A DNA stretch of 27,937 nucleotides from the NCBI RefSeq assembly GCF_946479975.1, contig NZ_CAMLIX010000033.1, positions 1 through 27,937 of the forward strand, given 5' to 3'. The position numbers and the translations under genes were made by a program. The stretch comes from an uncultured Flavobacterium sp. (GTDB lineage: Bacteria > Bacteroidota > Bacteroidia > Flavobacteriales > Flavobacteriaceae). The notes beneath the pieces were generated by a model. It searched no databases, was not told the origin of the DNA, and was given only the letters and a program-made list of their open reading frames with translations. Positions 17,491 through 24,590 of this stretch are shown here, one piece after another. Every line of letters begins with the position of its first letter. Positions within the stretch are counted from its first letter, which is position 1.

Positions 17491-19849
17491 CATCTAATAA
17501 ATCTTGATACGTTATTTTTTTTACGCCAGAGTTTGAATTGTTGTTAATTACCTTAACTCGAATTGCTCTCAAACCAGAAACTCCCTGAAGATCTTCTACT
17601 TCAAACTGCTCTATTGCTGGTTCTAAAACCTTTTTATGCTGTAAATATTTAATGTATTTTAAATATTCTGCTTCTTCGCTATTTTGAGAATAAACAATTG
17701 TAATTTTCTCTTTTTCAGTAATTCTTTCGTTTGTTCCTTTAATGTTCGATTTGTCAATTCGTTTTTTAACGACTTCATAACGTGCATTGTACGTTCCGTC
17801 AACATCAAAACGTTTTTCATCCATTCTAAAACGAATTGAAAGCGGTGAACTAAAAACTAAAATCAAAGAAGTAACATCCAATTCATAAGGAAGCGATTCT
17901 TTAAGTTCGTGATGTTCCAATTCCATTTCGCATAAAGTCTGCAACTGCCATAAGCGAAGATTATGCAAGTACATAATATCGAACGGTTTAGTTGGCGAAA
18001 TCGAAGCGCCAATATATAAATTATGTTCTACACCATCTGTTTTAAATCGCTCGTAATAATGCGGATAAATCTGCTGAGCTTCAACCTGCTTTTTATCTAA
18101 AACTGTTGCCAGTCTTTTATTGATAATTGACATGGCATTGTCGAATTTCTTTCTTTCGTGATAAAACATTCCGGTTTTCTCATCCAGTTTTTCAAAATAT
18201 AATTCGGCTAATTTTTCATCTTTAGCGTTGCCTCTTGTGTTTTTTAATATCGGATGAATTTCTTCTTCAATATATCTTTGAATATGTTGTTCTGTATCTG
18301 CTTTTAACGGAAAATCCAATTCATTTCGAAGCGATTCCAATTCAAATTTTCTTTGTTCCAAAAGAACCAAATTAGAGTTTGGTTTCTGATTGTCAAAGAT
18401 TTCCAAAAGCGCTGTCAATTGACTTTTTAAATCTGTTTTTACCGTTTCATTTCGATGTTCAGACGAACTTTTAATATCAATTTGTCCGTATAACGGGAAT
18501 ACATTTTTAAAAACAATTTCTTTAAAAATATAATCTTTTGTATGATTTGTATTTTGGAAATAATTCTGAGATTCTTTCTTGAATTTCCAGTAAACACTTG
18601 GGTGAATAGTAGTGTACTCACGCTGAATAATTGCCTCAACCTGATGCTGCATATCCGTATTATAACGGTCAATTGTATCGGTTAAATACGGCAGAACCAA
18701 ATCAAGTTTTGTCGCATTTACACTATTTAGATCTCGTGGATTTTCAGAAACCAATTCGATAACACCTAGTAAATGACCATCTTTGGTAACAGGAGCAAAA
18801 ACACAGCTTTGAATACCTTGTCTTAATAAATGTTCACCTAGTTTTCGATTGGAAGATTCGTCAATGAATTTTTTCACGTTTGAAATAACAAAAGCTTCAT
18901 TTTTATCTAAAAGATTTTCAAATGAGCAGCCAAAAAAGGCATTTTTACAATCTACTTCCTGGTCACTATGAAGTAAAAAACTCGTTATCTGCTCGTCAAA
19001 TTTTATTGGACGAATAAATTTTTCTTCTTCGGGATTATAAATAATAAAGCCAACTTTTAAATTAGGTAAATTAAAAATAGATTTAAAAATATTGACAAGA
19101 ATATCACTTGAATCTAATTTTGAAGAACTTGGCTTTAAAAGATTACTTTTTAAAGTAGAAATAGCACTTTCTGTTGTAGCATCAAATAAAGAAACAATTC
19201 CAAAACCTCTTAAAATCCAGCTTCCTTTTGGGAATTTAGATTTCCATAAATCAATATCATTATAATTATCAATAAGCTGGTCAATATCTTCCTGTGTTAA
19301 AGGAACCGCATTTTCAGTCGGAATAATTTCCATGAAATCAGCATTGTACAAAATGCGATAATGTTTTTCGATACCATTTTCATCTGGAATATCGTAGAAA
19401 AAAGGCTGATTAAAATCAATATGTTGTTTGTAATAATAGCTTAAAATCAAACAACAGTTATTGATATAGAATTGATGTTCGTTAAAATCACGAATTTCCA
19501 TATAAAATTCATCTCCCGCATTTTTCAGAATTTTTTTGAAACGCTCTGTATAATTAAAAGAGATATTTTGAAATGGAATAGTAACCGCTTTTATTTCGTT
19601 GGTCGTTAAAGCAGTAGGAAACAAGTCGGCTAATATATTTTTGATTAACGGCTCGTTTTCTTTTATGAGCTCATAATTGGTAATTCCAGTTCTTAATTCT
19701 GGTATCAAATCAATCTGTTTTAAAATAGCTTTTGCATAATTTGATCGGTAATCAACATCAGACAAAGCAATTTCTTCAAAGGATTCGATTAGCTTATGGA
19801 ATGAAATTATGGTAGTAAAAGGACTTTCTTTAAAAAATTGAATATCCAT
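17480..19849 (-). CDS. Large GAF-domain protein of unknown function
   Basis: A 789-residue soluble protein with no signal peptide or membrane segment. Residues ~245-395 are a GAF domain: KVGFIIYNPEEEKFIRPIKF, the SCVFAPVTKDGHLLGVIELVS strand pattern, then LVLPYLTDTIDRY. The N-terminal ~240 residues and C-terminal ~390 residues are not a fold I recognise; the latter is rich in charged helices (LVLLEQRKFELESLRNELDF) and ends in a beta-containing segment. No kinase, cyclase, GGDEF or response-regulator motif is visible, so the ligand-sensing call rests on the GAF domain alone. It is monocistronic, with a -7-like box at its 5' end and its own terminator. Family members with this length occur in Flavobacteria (from memory, not searched). 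Confidence 0.82.
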   Translation of the reverse strand: MDIQFFKESPFTTIISFHKLIESFEEIALSDVDYRSNYAKAILKQIDLIPELRTGITNYELIKENEPLIKNILADLFPTALTTNEIKAVTIPFQNISFNYTERFKKILKNAGDEFYMEIRDFNEHQFYINNCCLILSYYYKQHIDFNQPFFYDIPDENGIEKHYRILYNADFMEIIPTENAVPLTQEDIDQLIDNYNDIDLWKSKFPKGSWILRGFGIVSLFDATTESAISTLKSNLLKPSSSKLDSSDILVNIFKSIFNLPNLKVGFIIYNPEEEKFIRPIKFDEQITSFLLHSDQEVDCKNAFFGCSFENLLDKNEAFVISNVKKFIDESSNRKLGEHLLRQGIQSCVFAPVTKDGHLLGVIELVSENPRDLNSVNATKLDLVLPYLTDTIDRYNTDMQHQVEAIIQREYTTIHPSVYWKFKKESQNYFQNTNHTKDYIFKEIVFKNVFPLYGQIDIKSSSEHRNETVKTDLKSQLTALLEIFDNQKPNSNLVLLEQRKFELESLRNELDFPLKADTEQHIQRYIEEEIHPILKNTRGNAKDEKLAELYFEKLDEKTGMFYHERKKFDNAMSIINKRLATVLDKKQVEAQQIYPHYYERFKTDGVEHNLYIGASISPTKPFDIMYLHNLRLWQLQTLCEMELEHHELKESLPYELDVTSLILVFSSPLSIRFRMDEKRFDVDGTYNARYEVVKKRIDKSNIKGTNERITEKEKITIVYSQNSEEAEYLKYIKYLQHKKVLEPAIEQFEVEDLQGVSGLRAIRVKVINNNSNSGVKKITYQDLLDELT

Positions 19850-19867
19850 TGGTAGTTATTTTTAATG

Positions 19868-19875
19868 CAAAATTA
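19868..19875 (-). promoter_or_regulatory. Putative -7 promoter box (TAATTTTG) for the GAF gene
   Basis: Minus-strand TAATTTTG matches TAnnTTTG and lies 18 bases before the ATG at 19849. The same GCTTAATTTTG wording occurs upstream of the ClC gene. No clear -33 box. Confidence 0.42.
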
Positions 19876-19998
19876 AGCATAAATTAAGAATGTACGACAT
19901 TTTTTGATTTCTTTCCTTTATAGTTAAATAGTTGTTTGCCTTATCATTGAAGGCTTTTCGGAGCGGTAATTTTATTTTAACTAAAAATTAACATTACA

Positions 19999-20024
19999 AA
20001 TAACGGAACGATCGTTCCGTTATT
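19999..20024. promoter_or_regulatory. Palindromic operator O1 for the TetR regulator
   Basis: A perfect 26-bp palindrome with core CGGAACGATCGTTCCG, directly upstream of a -7 box for the dehydrogenase. The size and symmetry fit a TetR-family dimer site. A near-copy of its core lies in front of the TetR gene itself, which ties the site to that regulator. Confidence 0.85.
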
Positions 20025-20025
20025 A

Positions 20026-20033
20026 TATCTTTG
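20026..20033 (+). promoter_or_regulatory. Putative -7 promoter box TATCTTTG for the SDR gene
   Basis: Matches TAnnTTTG, begins one base after operator O1, and is 43 bases before the ATG. A repressor on O1 would cover the -33 region, so repression is expected. Confidence 0.65.
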
Positions 20034-20076
20034 TACCATAATAATTGAATAATCAATAACTTAATAATAAATAAAA

Positions 20077-20829
20077 ATGAAAAGTTTAGAAAACAAAGTA
20101 GCAGTTGTAACAGGTGGAAACAGTGGAATTGGATATGCAGCAGCAGCTGATTTAGCATCAAAAGGCGCAAAAGTAATTGTGACAGGAAGAAACAAAGAAG
20201 CTTTAGCAAAAGCTGAAACAGAATTGAATGTTACTGGAATCGCAGCAGATCAATCTGATTTAAAATCTATTGACAGTTTAGTAGAACAAGTAAAAGTACA
20301 ATTCGGAAAAGTAGATATTTTATTTTTGAATGCTGGAATCGCGGCTTTTGCTCCAGTAGATTCGGCTTCAGAAGATCACTATGACAGCATTATGAATGTG
20401 AATGTAAAAGGAGTCTATTTTACAGTTCAAAAATTCTTGCCCATTCTAAATGATGGTGGTTCTATCATTTTCAATACTTCAATTAATGCTCATGTGGGTA
20501 TGCCAAATTCAAGTGTTTATGCAGCAAGTAAAGCAGCCGTTTTATCCTTAAACAAAGTTTTTGCTGTAGAATTAGCTGGAAGAAAAATCAGAGTAAATGC
20601 TGTTTCTCCTGGTCCTGTTGAAACTCCAATTTATGGTAAACTAGGATTAGAAAAAGAAGAAGTGGAAGGTTTTGGAACTGTTTTGAGCGATAAAATTCTA
20701 TTAAAACGTTTTGGTCAGGCTTCAGAAATTGCAAAAACTGTTTCATTTTTGGCGTCAGATGATTCATCATTTATAACTGGAAGTGAAATTGTGATTGATG
20801 GCGGACTTACTGTTAATGCTGTAGTTTAA
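20077..20829 (+). CDS. Short-chain dehydrogenase/reductase (SDR), classical type
   Basis: The product has 250 residues, the normal length for a classical SDR. Cofactor motif TGGNSGIG is at 12-19, NAG at 85-87, and the catalytic set is Ser135 (FNTSINAHVG), Tyr148 and Lys152 (YAASK); PGPVETP follows at ~178-184. Arg38 after the second beta strand (VTGRNK) suggests a preference for NADP(H). The substrate cannot be told from sequence. It is the structural gene of a small regulated unit: operator O1 overlaps its promoter, and the TetR gene follows 75 bases downstream on the same strand with its own promoter and operator. An inducible role in handling an aldehyde, ketone or xenobiotic is inference. 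Confidence 0.94.
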   Translation: MKSLENKVAVVTGGNSGIGYAAAADLASKGAKVIVTGRNKEALAKAETELNVTGIAADQSDLKSIDSLVEQVKVQFGKVDILFLNAGIAAFAPVDSASEDHYDSIMNVNVKGVYFTVQKFLPILNDGGSIIFNTSINAHVGMPNSSVYAASKAAVLSLNKVFAVELAGRKIRVNAVSPGPVETPIYGKLGLEKEEVEGFGTVLSDKILLKRFGQASEIAKTVSFLASDDSSFITGSEIVIDGGLTVNAVV

Positions 20830-20849
20830 TTTTTTTTTACAGAAATTCA

Positions 20850-20863
20850 GGAACGATTGTTCC
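20850..20863. promoter_or_regulatory. Near-palindromic operator O2 in front of the TetR gene
   Basis: GGAACGATTGTTCC differs by one base from the O1 core (GGAACGATCGTTCC) and is followed by TCCG-type flank as in O1. Its position just upstream of the TetR promoter suggests negative autoregulation, probably with weaker binding than O1 because the palindrome is shorter. Confidence 0.78.
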
Positions 20864-20873
20864 GTATTTTTAA

Positions 20874-20881
20874 TATCTTTG
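20874..20881 (+). promoter_or_regulatory. Putative -7 promoter box TATCTTTG for the TetR gene
   Basis: Identical to the box in front of the SDR gene, 11 bases after O2 and 23 bases before the ATG at 20905. Confidence 0.6.
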
Positions 20882-20904
20882 TAAATGAATTTAATTTTAA
20901 AATC

Positions 20905-21486
20905 ATGGCTAGAACGAAAGAGTTTAATGAAGATCAGGCTTTAGATAAAGCAATTGAAATTTTCTGGCACAAAGGTTACAACGGAACTTCTGCTCAAGAT
21001 TTGGTAACGCATTTAGGCTTAAGCCGCTCTAGTTTGTATGATACTTTTGGCGATAAACAGCAACTTTTTGTAAAGTCATTAAAAAGATATCAGCAGCAGA
21101 GTGAAAATAGTCTTAAAGAACTTCTAGAAAATTCTGAAAATATAAAAACGGCCTTTACTGAAATTTTTAAACAGGCCGTTTTAGAAAGCCTTCAGGACAG
21201 AATTACGCAAGGGTGTTTTGTAGTAAATTCTACGGTAGAACTTGCGATGCACGATCCTGAAATTGCTAAAATTGTTCATGATAACCAGAAAATTGTAGGA
21301 GATATTTTTTATAATGCAATAAAAAAAGGGCAGGAGTCAGGTCAGATTTCAGACAAACAAGAAGCGAGATCGCTTGCCCGTTTCATATTTAACAATTATG
21401 CAGGAATACGGGTTTTGGCCCGGGCTGGTGAAAAAGATAAACAAGTTTATGATGATATTTTAAAAGCTATTTTTTCACTGTTTTAG
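20905..21486 (+). CDS. TetR/AcrR-family transcriptional regulator
   Basis: The frame extends upstream to a TTG at 20857, inside operator O2, but the ATG at 20905 begins the conserved MARTKEFNEDQALDKAIEIF N-terminus and is downstream of the promoter box; this gives 193 residues. The helix-turn-helix is at about residues 27-56 (GTSAQDLVTHLGLSRSSLYD, then FGDKQQLF), typical of TetR. The C-terminal ligand-binding part contains ITQGCFVVNSTVELA and resembles the TetR subgroup with a conserved GC(F/L) segment. Predicted to repress the SDR gene through O1 and itself through O2 and to be released by an unknown small molecule. A terminator follows. Confidence 0.94.
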   Translation: MARTKEFNEDQALDKAIEIFWHKGYNGTSAQDLVTHLGLSRSSLYDTFGDKQQLFVKSLKRYQQQSENSLKELLENSENIKTAFTEIFKQAVLESLQDRITQGCFVVNSTVELAMHDPEIAKIVHDNQKIVGDIFYNAIKKGQESGQISDKQEARSLARFIFNNYAGIRVLARAGEKDKQVYDDILKAIFSLF

Positions 21487-21502
21487 AGAAATTGAAGCAC
21501 AT

Positions 21503-21537
21503 AAAAAAAGGCAATTACAAATGTAACTGCCTTTTTT
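21503..21537. terminator. Bidirectional intrinsic terminator after the TetR gene
   Basis: Arms AAAAAAAGGCAATTACA and TGTAACTGCCTTTTTTT form a 17-position stem with one A-C mismatch around a short loop. A and T runs on both sides allow use from either strand. It lies between the convergent TetR and nucleoid-associated genes. Confidence 0.85.
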
Positions 21538-21570
21538 TGTATTAAGTAAGTAATAGAAAATGAAAACTTC

Positions 21571-22629
21571 TTAGCTTTTTTCTTCTTTGTTGAAGTAAAC
21601 TAAGTAGTAATACATTTGTTTTTCTTCATCCCAGCCTTTTTCAACGAATTTTTCTGCACTTTCTGGATTAATAAAATCCATTTTAATCTGAATGTGAGTA
21701 TCTAAATTAATCACATTTTTAATCGATTTTCTAGCGTCAGAAACTGCTGTGTTTGCAATTGGGAATGAGGTTACATCTTCGATGCTGTATTTTTCTCCTT
21801 TATCAACTTTATAGTTTTTAAATTCAGGAATCAAATCAGGATTGTCTAATACTTCATTCAAGAAATTCTGCTCTTCAAACTGATCATTTTTAGCGAAATA
21901 ATTCACAGATCGGTTCATAAACATTACTTCCTCTTTCTTGTCTTCTGCTGGCAAAACCACATCTTTTGCGAAGTTTTGACAGAATTTTAAATATTTTTTT
22001 GTGATGAAGTTTTCATCTTCAAAAGCATCAACAGATAAAAAGTGCTCTAACCAATAACGCGCGTCGTAACGGTTGCTGTCTACAGTTAAAATTTTATATC
22101 CTTCTTCTTTTTTATAATTGAAGATCAAACAACCTTTGTCCAATTTATTCAAATTGATTCCTTGTTGTAAGATCATTTCAAGATTGCTGTTTTTTTCTTC
22201 AAACTGTAAAAAGTCTGCCTGCAATTCGCTTTTAAAAATTCCGATTGCATCTACAACATTGTTATCAATACTTAAGTTAGTCAAATAGGTTACATAAACT
22301 TCTCCGTTTTTAATATGCGGATGATTTGACTGCTCGTACAAATGTTTTGTAATGTTCTTAGAAACCTCATGAACACTCGACGGATTTGCAAAAATCTCCG
22401 TCGCATATTTAAACATGTCGTTGTAATCCAAGTCCACTTCGTGAGCAAACTGATAATAGTTTTCTTCTTTTTCTCTAAAAGGCTTAAAAAAGAATTCTTT
22501 TATCAAAGGAACAATCTCATCATTTAAATTAAATGGCTGCTCTGATAAAAAAATCGCTTCGTTACGGCTTTTGTTTCCTACGCGATGTATCGCAAGCGTC
22601 TCGATGTGGGTGTTGAATAAATTAATCAT
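21571..22629 (-). CDS. Nucleoid-associated protein, NdpA/YejK family
   Basis: A 352-residue soluble protein. Recognisable family features are the start NTHIETLAIHRVGNKSRNE, the EIFANPSSVHEVSKNITKHL region, the mid-protein KGCLIFNYKKEEGYKILTVD strand pair and the YWLEHFLSV segment. NdpA/YejK proteins are spread over the nucleoid and bind DNA with unclear physiological role; a related fold occurs in proteins controlling mobile-element or phage functions. Length is close to the usual ~330-350. It follows the four-helix-bundle gene on the same strand after 44 bases that hold one arm of an inverted repeat, so read-through from upstream is possible. I see no strong promoter of its own. Confidence 0.86.
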   Translation of the reverse strand: MINLFNTHIETLAIHRVGNKSRNEAIFLSEQPFNLNDEIVPLIKEFFFKPFREKEENYYQFAHEVDLDYNDMFKYATEIFANPSSVHEVSKNITKHLYEQSNHPHIKNGEVYVTYLTNLSIDNNVVDAIGIFKSELQADFLQFEEKNSNLEMILQQGINLNKLDKGCLIFNYKKEEGYKILTVDSNRYDARYWLEHFLSVDAFEDENFITKKYLKFCQNFAKDVVLPAEDKKEEVMFMNRSVNYFAKNDQFEEQNFLNEVLDNPDLIPEFKNYKVDKGEKYSIEDVTSFPIANTAVSDARKSIKNVINLDTHIQIKMDFINPESAEKFVEKGWDEEKQMYYYLVYFNKEEKS

Positions 22630-22651
22630 TTATTTTTAGATTGGGAGTGAC

Positions 22652-22675
22652 AGAGTGACAAAGAGACAAAGGTTT
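22652..22675. repeat. Left arm of inverted repeat flanking the four-helix-bundle gene
   Basis: AGAGTGACAAAGAGACAAAG and flanks match, in reverse complement, 23104-23128 with about three mismatches over 24 bases. The arm ends in the stop codon of the gene at 22674-22676. Confidence 0.75.
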
Positions 22676-23033
22676 ATTTGCGTTCTTTTAATTTTTTTAT
22701 AAAAGCGCTCAACATTCGTTCTAATTCTCTACTTTCTCCGTTTGTTTTACTGAATTGATACTCGGTTATATATTTTAGATTGAATGAAATTTCAAGCTGA
22801 GTCTGCATTTCAAATAGAGAAGAGATAGAAATATTTAAGAATCGTAATAATTCAGTATTTCCATTTCTGCCATATCCCTCGGCAATATTACTTGGTATTG
22901 ATATTGAACTTCTTCTAATTTGTGAAGATAGTCCATAAATTTCTTCCTTCGGAAATGAATTTGTTATTTGGTAAATCTCTGTTACAAGATTCATAGATCT
23001 TTGCCAGATTAAAAGGTCTCTAAAAGTTTTCAT
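22674..23033 (-). CDS. Four-helix bundle protein (S23 / 23S rRNA intervening-sequence protein family)
   Basis: A 119-residue protein that is helical throughout. Family hallmarks are the start MKTFRDLLIWQRSMNLVTEI, the GLSSQIRRSSISIPSNIAEGYGR turn with its conserved SIPSNIAEG, and the LRFLNISISSLFEMQTQLE helix. Relatives are found inside intervening sequences of 23S rRNA genes and as stand-alone chromosomal genes; Avd of diversity-generating retroelements has a similar fold. Function is unknown, and a positively charged surface suggests nucleic-acid binding (family knowledge). Here it is not in an rRNA gene but is bracketed by inverted repeats at 22652-22675 and 23104-23128, suggesting a mobile or formerly mobile unit. 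Confidence 0.9.
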   Translation of the reverse strand: MKTFRDLLIWQRSMNLVTEIYQITNSFPKEEIYGLSSQIRRSSISIPSNIAEGYGRNGNTELLRFLNISISSLFEMQTQLEISFNLKYITEYQFSKTNGESRELERMLSAFIKKLKERK

Positions 23034-23057
23034 GTTTTATATTTAAAAAATTAAATA

Positions 23058-23065
23058 CAAAATTA
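23058..23065 (-). promoter_or_regulatory. Putative -7 promoter box (TAATTTTG) for the four-helix-bundle gene
   Basis: Minus-strand TAATTTTG, 24 bases before the ATG at 23033 and inside the repeat-bounded segment, so the unit may carry its own promoter. No -33 box is evident. Confidence 0.4.
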
Positions 23066-23103
23066 AGAAAAAACATACATTTTAAAAGATTAACTCTTAA
23101 GAG

Positions 23104-23128
23104 AAAACCTTTGGCACTTTGTCACTTT
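23104..23128. repeat. Right arm of inverted repeat flanking the four-helix-bundle gene
   Basis: AAAACCTTTGGCACTTTGTC and following bases are the reverse complement of the left arm at 22652-22675 with about three mismatches. A further GTCACTC word continues outward to 23143. Confidence 0.75.
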
Positions 23129-23147
23129 GGATCTTTGTCACTCAAAA

Positions 23148-23690
23148 CTAATTCCAATTCTCCTCAAATCCATAATCTTCGAAGCTGTCATCGCCTTCGA
23201 ACATGTCAAGATCGTCTTCGTCTAGGTCGTCTTCAAACTCTCCGTAAATGTCGTTGTGCATATCATCTGCTTCGAAGTTTTTTTCAAGAGCTTCGTCTGG
23301 CATTTCACCGTGAGAGAATAAAGTTTCTGGATAAGTAACTCCAACTTGTTCCTCTTCGATTGCAGCCAATTCAACTAAGAAAGTCCACATGCTGATGAAA
23401 TCGTAAACATAGATAATTTTTGTACTATCCTTATCTAAAATACTAGATAACGGATAATCGTTCATGGTTCTGATTTCGCCAGGAACATCTCCTGTATCAA
23501 AAAGAGGAATTTCATCTTCCTGATTCCAAGTTTCATCACAAGTATAAAATGAAGCAACTTCTGATCCGTCAAAACCAAAAGCGTTGAAGATCGCATTATG
23601 TAAATCCTCAAGTGTATCTTCCTCAAGAATAGCGATGTCTCTGAAAATATCTTCTTCGGCGTCTAGAATTACTCTAAATTTATAAACCAT
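23148..23690 (-). CDS. Plasmid pRiA4b ORF-3-like protein with long acidic tail
   Basis: A 180-residue protein. The N-terminal ~125 residues match the pRiA4b ORF-3 family (also called the IS1096 TnpR-like fold): YKFRVILDAEEDIFRDI, the DTLEDLHNAIFNAFGFDGSE helix and AFGF turn, FYTCDETW, then IIYVYDFISMWTFLVEL. The last ~45 residues are extremely acidic, with runs such as EFEDDLDEDDLDMFEGDDSF. The family occurs on plasmids and chromosomes and has no settled function; any role in transposition is not supported here, since no transposase is nearby. It has a good -7 box upstream and reads towards the four-helix-bundle unit. Confidence 0.88.
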   Translation of the reverse strand: MVYKFRVILDAEEDIFRDIAILEEDTLEDLHNAIFNAFGFDGSEVASFYTCDETWNQEDEIPLFDTGDVPGEIRTMNDYPLSSILDKDSTKIIYVYDFISMWTFLVELAAIEEEQVGVTYPETLFSHGEMPDEALEKNFEADDMHNDIYGEFEDDLDEDDLDMFEGDDSFEDYGFEENWN

Positions 23691-23713
23691 AATCTTTGTT
23701 TTTATTGAGAGGT

Positions 23714-23721
23714 CAAAGGTA
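23714..23721 (-). promoter_or_regulatory. Putative -7 promoter box (TACCTTTG) for the pRiA4b ORF-3-like gene
   Basis: Minus-strand TACCTTTG matches TAnnTTTG and lies 23 bases before the ATG at 23690. Confidence 0.5.
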
Positions 23722-23796
23722 AAATATAAAAAACGAAATATGAATTAGGAATTACGATTTGTTGAAAAGATTTTATTTAGCTAGATTTCAATTAGT

Positions 23797-23876
23797 TTGT
23801 CAGGCTTAGCGAAGTCGAAGCCCTTTTCCAATTGGAGCGCCCTTCTCCCGAAGCCTCGGGACGCTCAGGGTGACAT
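23797..23876. repeat. GC-rich palindromic intergenic element
   Basis: A GC-richer patch in an AT-rich gap. It runs from TTTGTCAGGCTTAGCGAAGT to the end GCTCAGGGTGACA. The outer ends are imperfect reverse complements related to the dispersed word CCCTGAGCGAAGTCGAAG, and CCCGAAGCCTCGGG inside is a small hairpin. The 202-base gap 23691-23892 holds no gene. Confidence 0.65.
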
Positions 23877-23892
23877 GTGATAGACTAAAAAA

Positions 23893-24486
23893 CTATCTCT
23901 TAGCCAATCTCTTTCTAATCTTATGATAATGTTTGTGGTAATTATTTGGATAACTTCTGCTTTTCGTCATATTATTAAAGATTAAAGCAGTAAAAAATAA
24001 AATTAAAACACCTATTAAAACCGGAGAAATCACATACATATAACCTAAAGTCTTTATTTGTGCAGAACCTGTAACAGCAATTAGAGCTGTCGCACCTCCC
24101 GGAGGATGCAATGTTTTTGTAATCTGCATAAAAATAATAGAAAGAGAAACAGCAAGTGGAGCAGAGATCCAAACAATATCTGGCACTAATTTGTTTACAC
24201 TGACACCTATAAAAGCAGAAATAAGATGGCCTCCAATTAAATTTCTTGGTTGTGAAAACGGACTTTGTATAATTCCATAAATCAAAACACTTGAAGCTCC
24301 AAAAGAGCCAATTAAATAAATGACATCACTTCCTGTAAATTGTGAGGATTCAAGATAAGCCAAAATTCCGATTCCAACAAAAGATCCTAAAAACGACCAA
24401 AAATGCTCTTTATAATCAATTAAAGTTTCTTTATAAAGAATGTAACGTGTTTTGCGGTAGCTTCTTTTTATTTTTTCTGTTGGCAT
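23893..24486 (-). CDS. HPP-family integral membrane protein
   Basis: A 197-residue protein with a basic N-terminus (~24 residues), about four hydrophobic segments and a basic, His-rich C-terminus. The family signature is clear: KTLHPPGGATALIAVTGS in the second half, plus GSFGASSVLIYGIIQSPFSQ and PRNLIGGHLISAFIG earlier. Some HPP proteins of cyanobacteria and plastids move nitrite; whether this one does is unknown. It lies 104 bases downstream of the ClC gene on the same strand, a possible anion-transport pair. A weak hairpin TGTGG-n9-CCACA at 24506-24524 lies just before the start and could affect read-through or translation. Confidence 0.92.
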   Translation of the reverse strand: MPTEKIKRSYRKTRYILYKETLIDYKEHFWSFLGSFVGIGILAYLESSQFTGSDVIYLIGSFGASSVLIYGIIQSPFSQPRNLIGGHLISAFIGVSVNKLVPDIVWISAPLAVSLSIIFMQITKTLHPPGGATALIAVTGSAQIKTLGYMYVISPVLIGVLILFFTALIFNNMTKSRSYPNNYHKHYHKIRKRLAKR

Positions 24487-24590
24487 AAGTATTTAAAATA
24501 TTCGTTGTGGTATTTTATGCCACACATTAAATTGATTTTAAAGATTACTAATCTGTTTTGATCTGTTAATCTGTGGCTCAAACAATATTT

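Noticed and set aside
17273..17497. Open frame of 74 codons inside the palindromic element
   Set aside because: It runs through inverted-repeat sequence, has no family resemblance and overlaps the end of the GAF gene on the other strand.
20857..20904. N-terminal extension of the TetR regulator
   Set aside because: It begins at a TTG inside operator O2 and upstream of the promoter box; the ATG at 20905 starts the conserved sequence.
22674..23033. 23S rRNA intervening sequence
   Set aside because: No rRNA sequence flanks the S23-type gene; the neighbours are protein genes.
23111..23338. Plus-strand frame of 75 codons
   Set aside because: It is antisense to the acidic tail of the pRiA4b ORF-3-like gene; its Arg/Leu-rich product merely mirrors the Asp/Glu codons.
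24506..24524. Hairpin upstream of the HPP gene as a riboswitch or operator
   Set aside because: The stem has only five perfect pairs plus weak ones and no known motif, so it is mentioned only as a note under the HPP gene.
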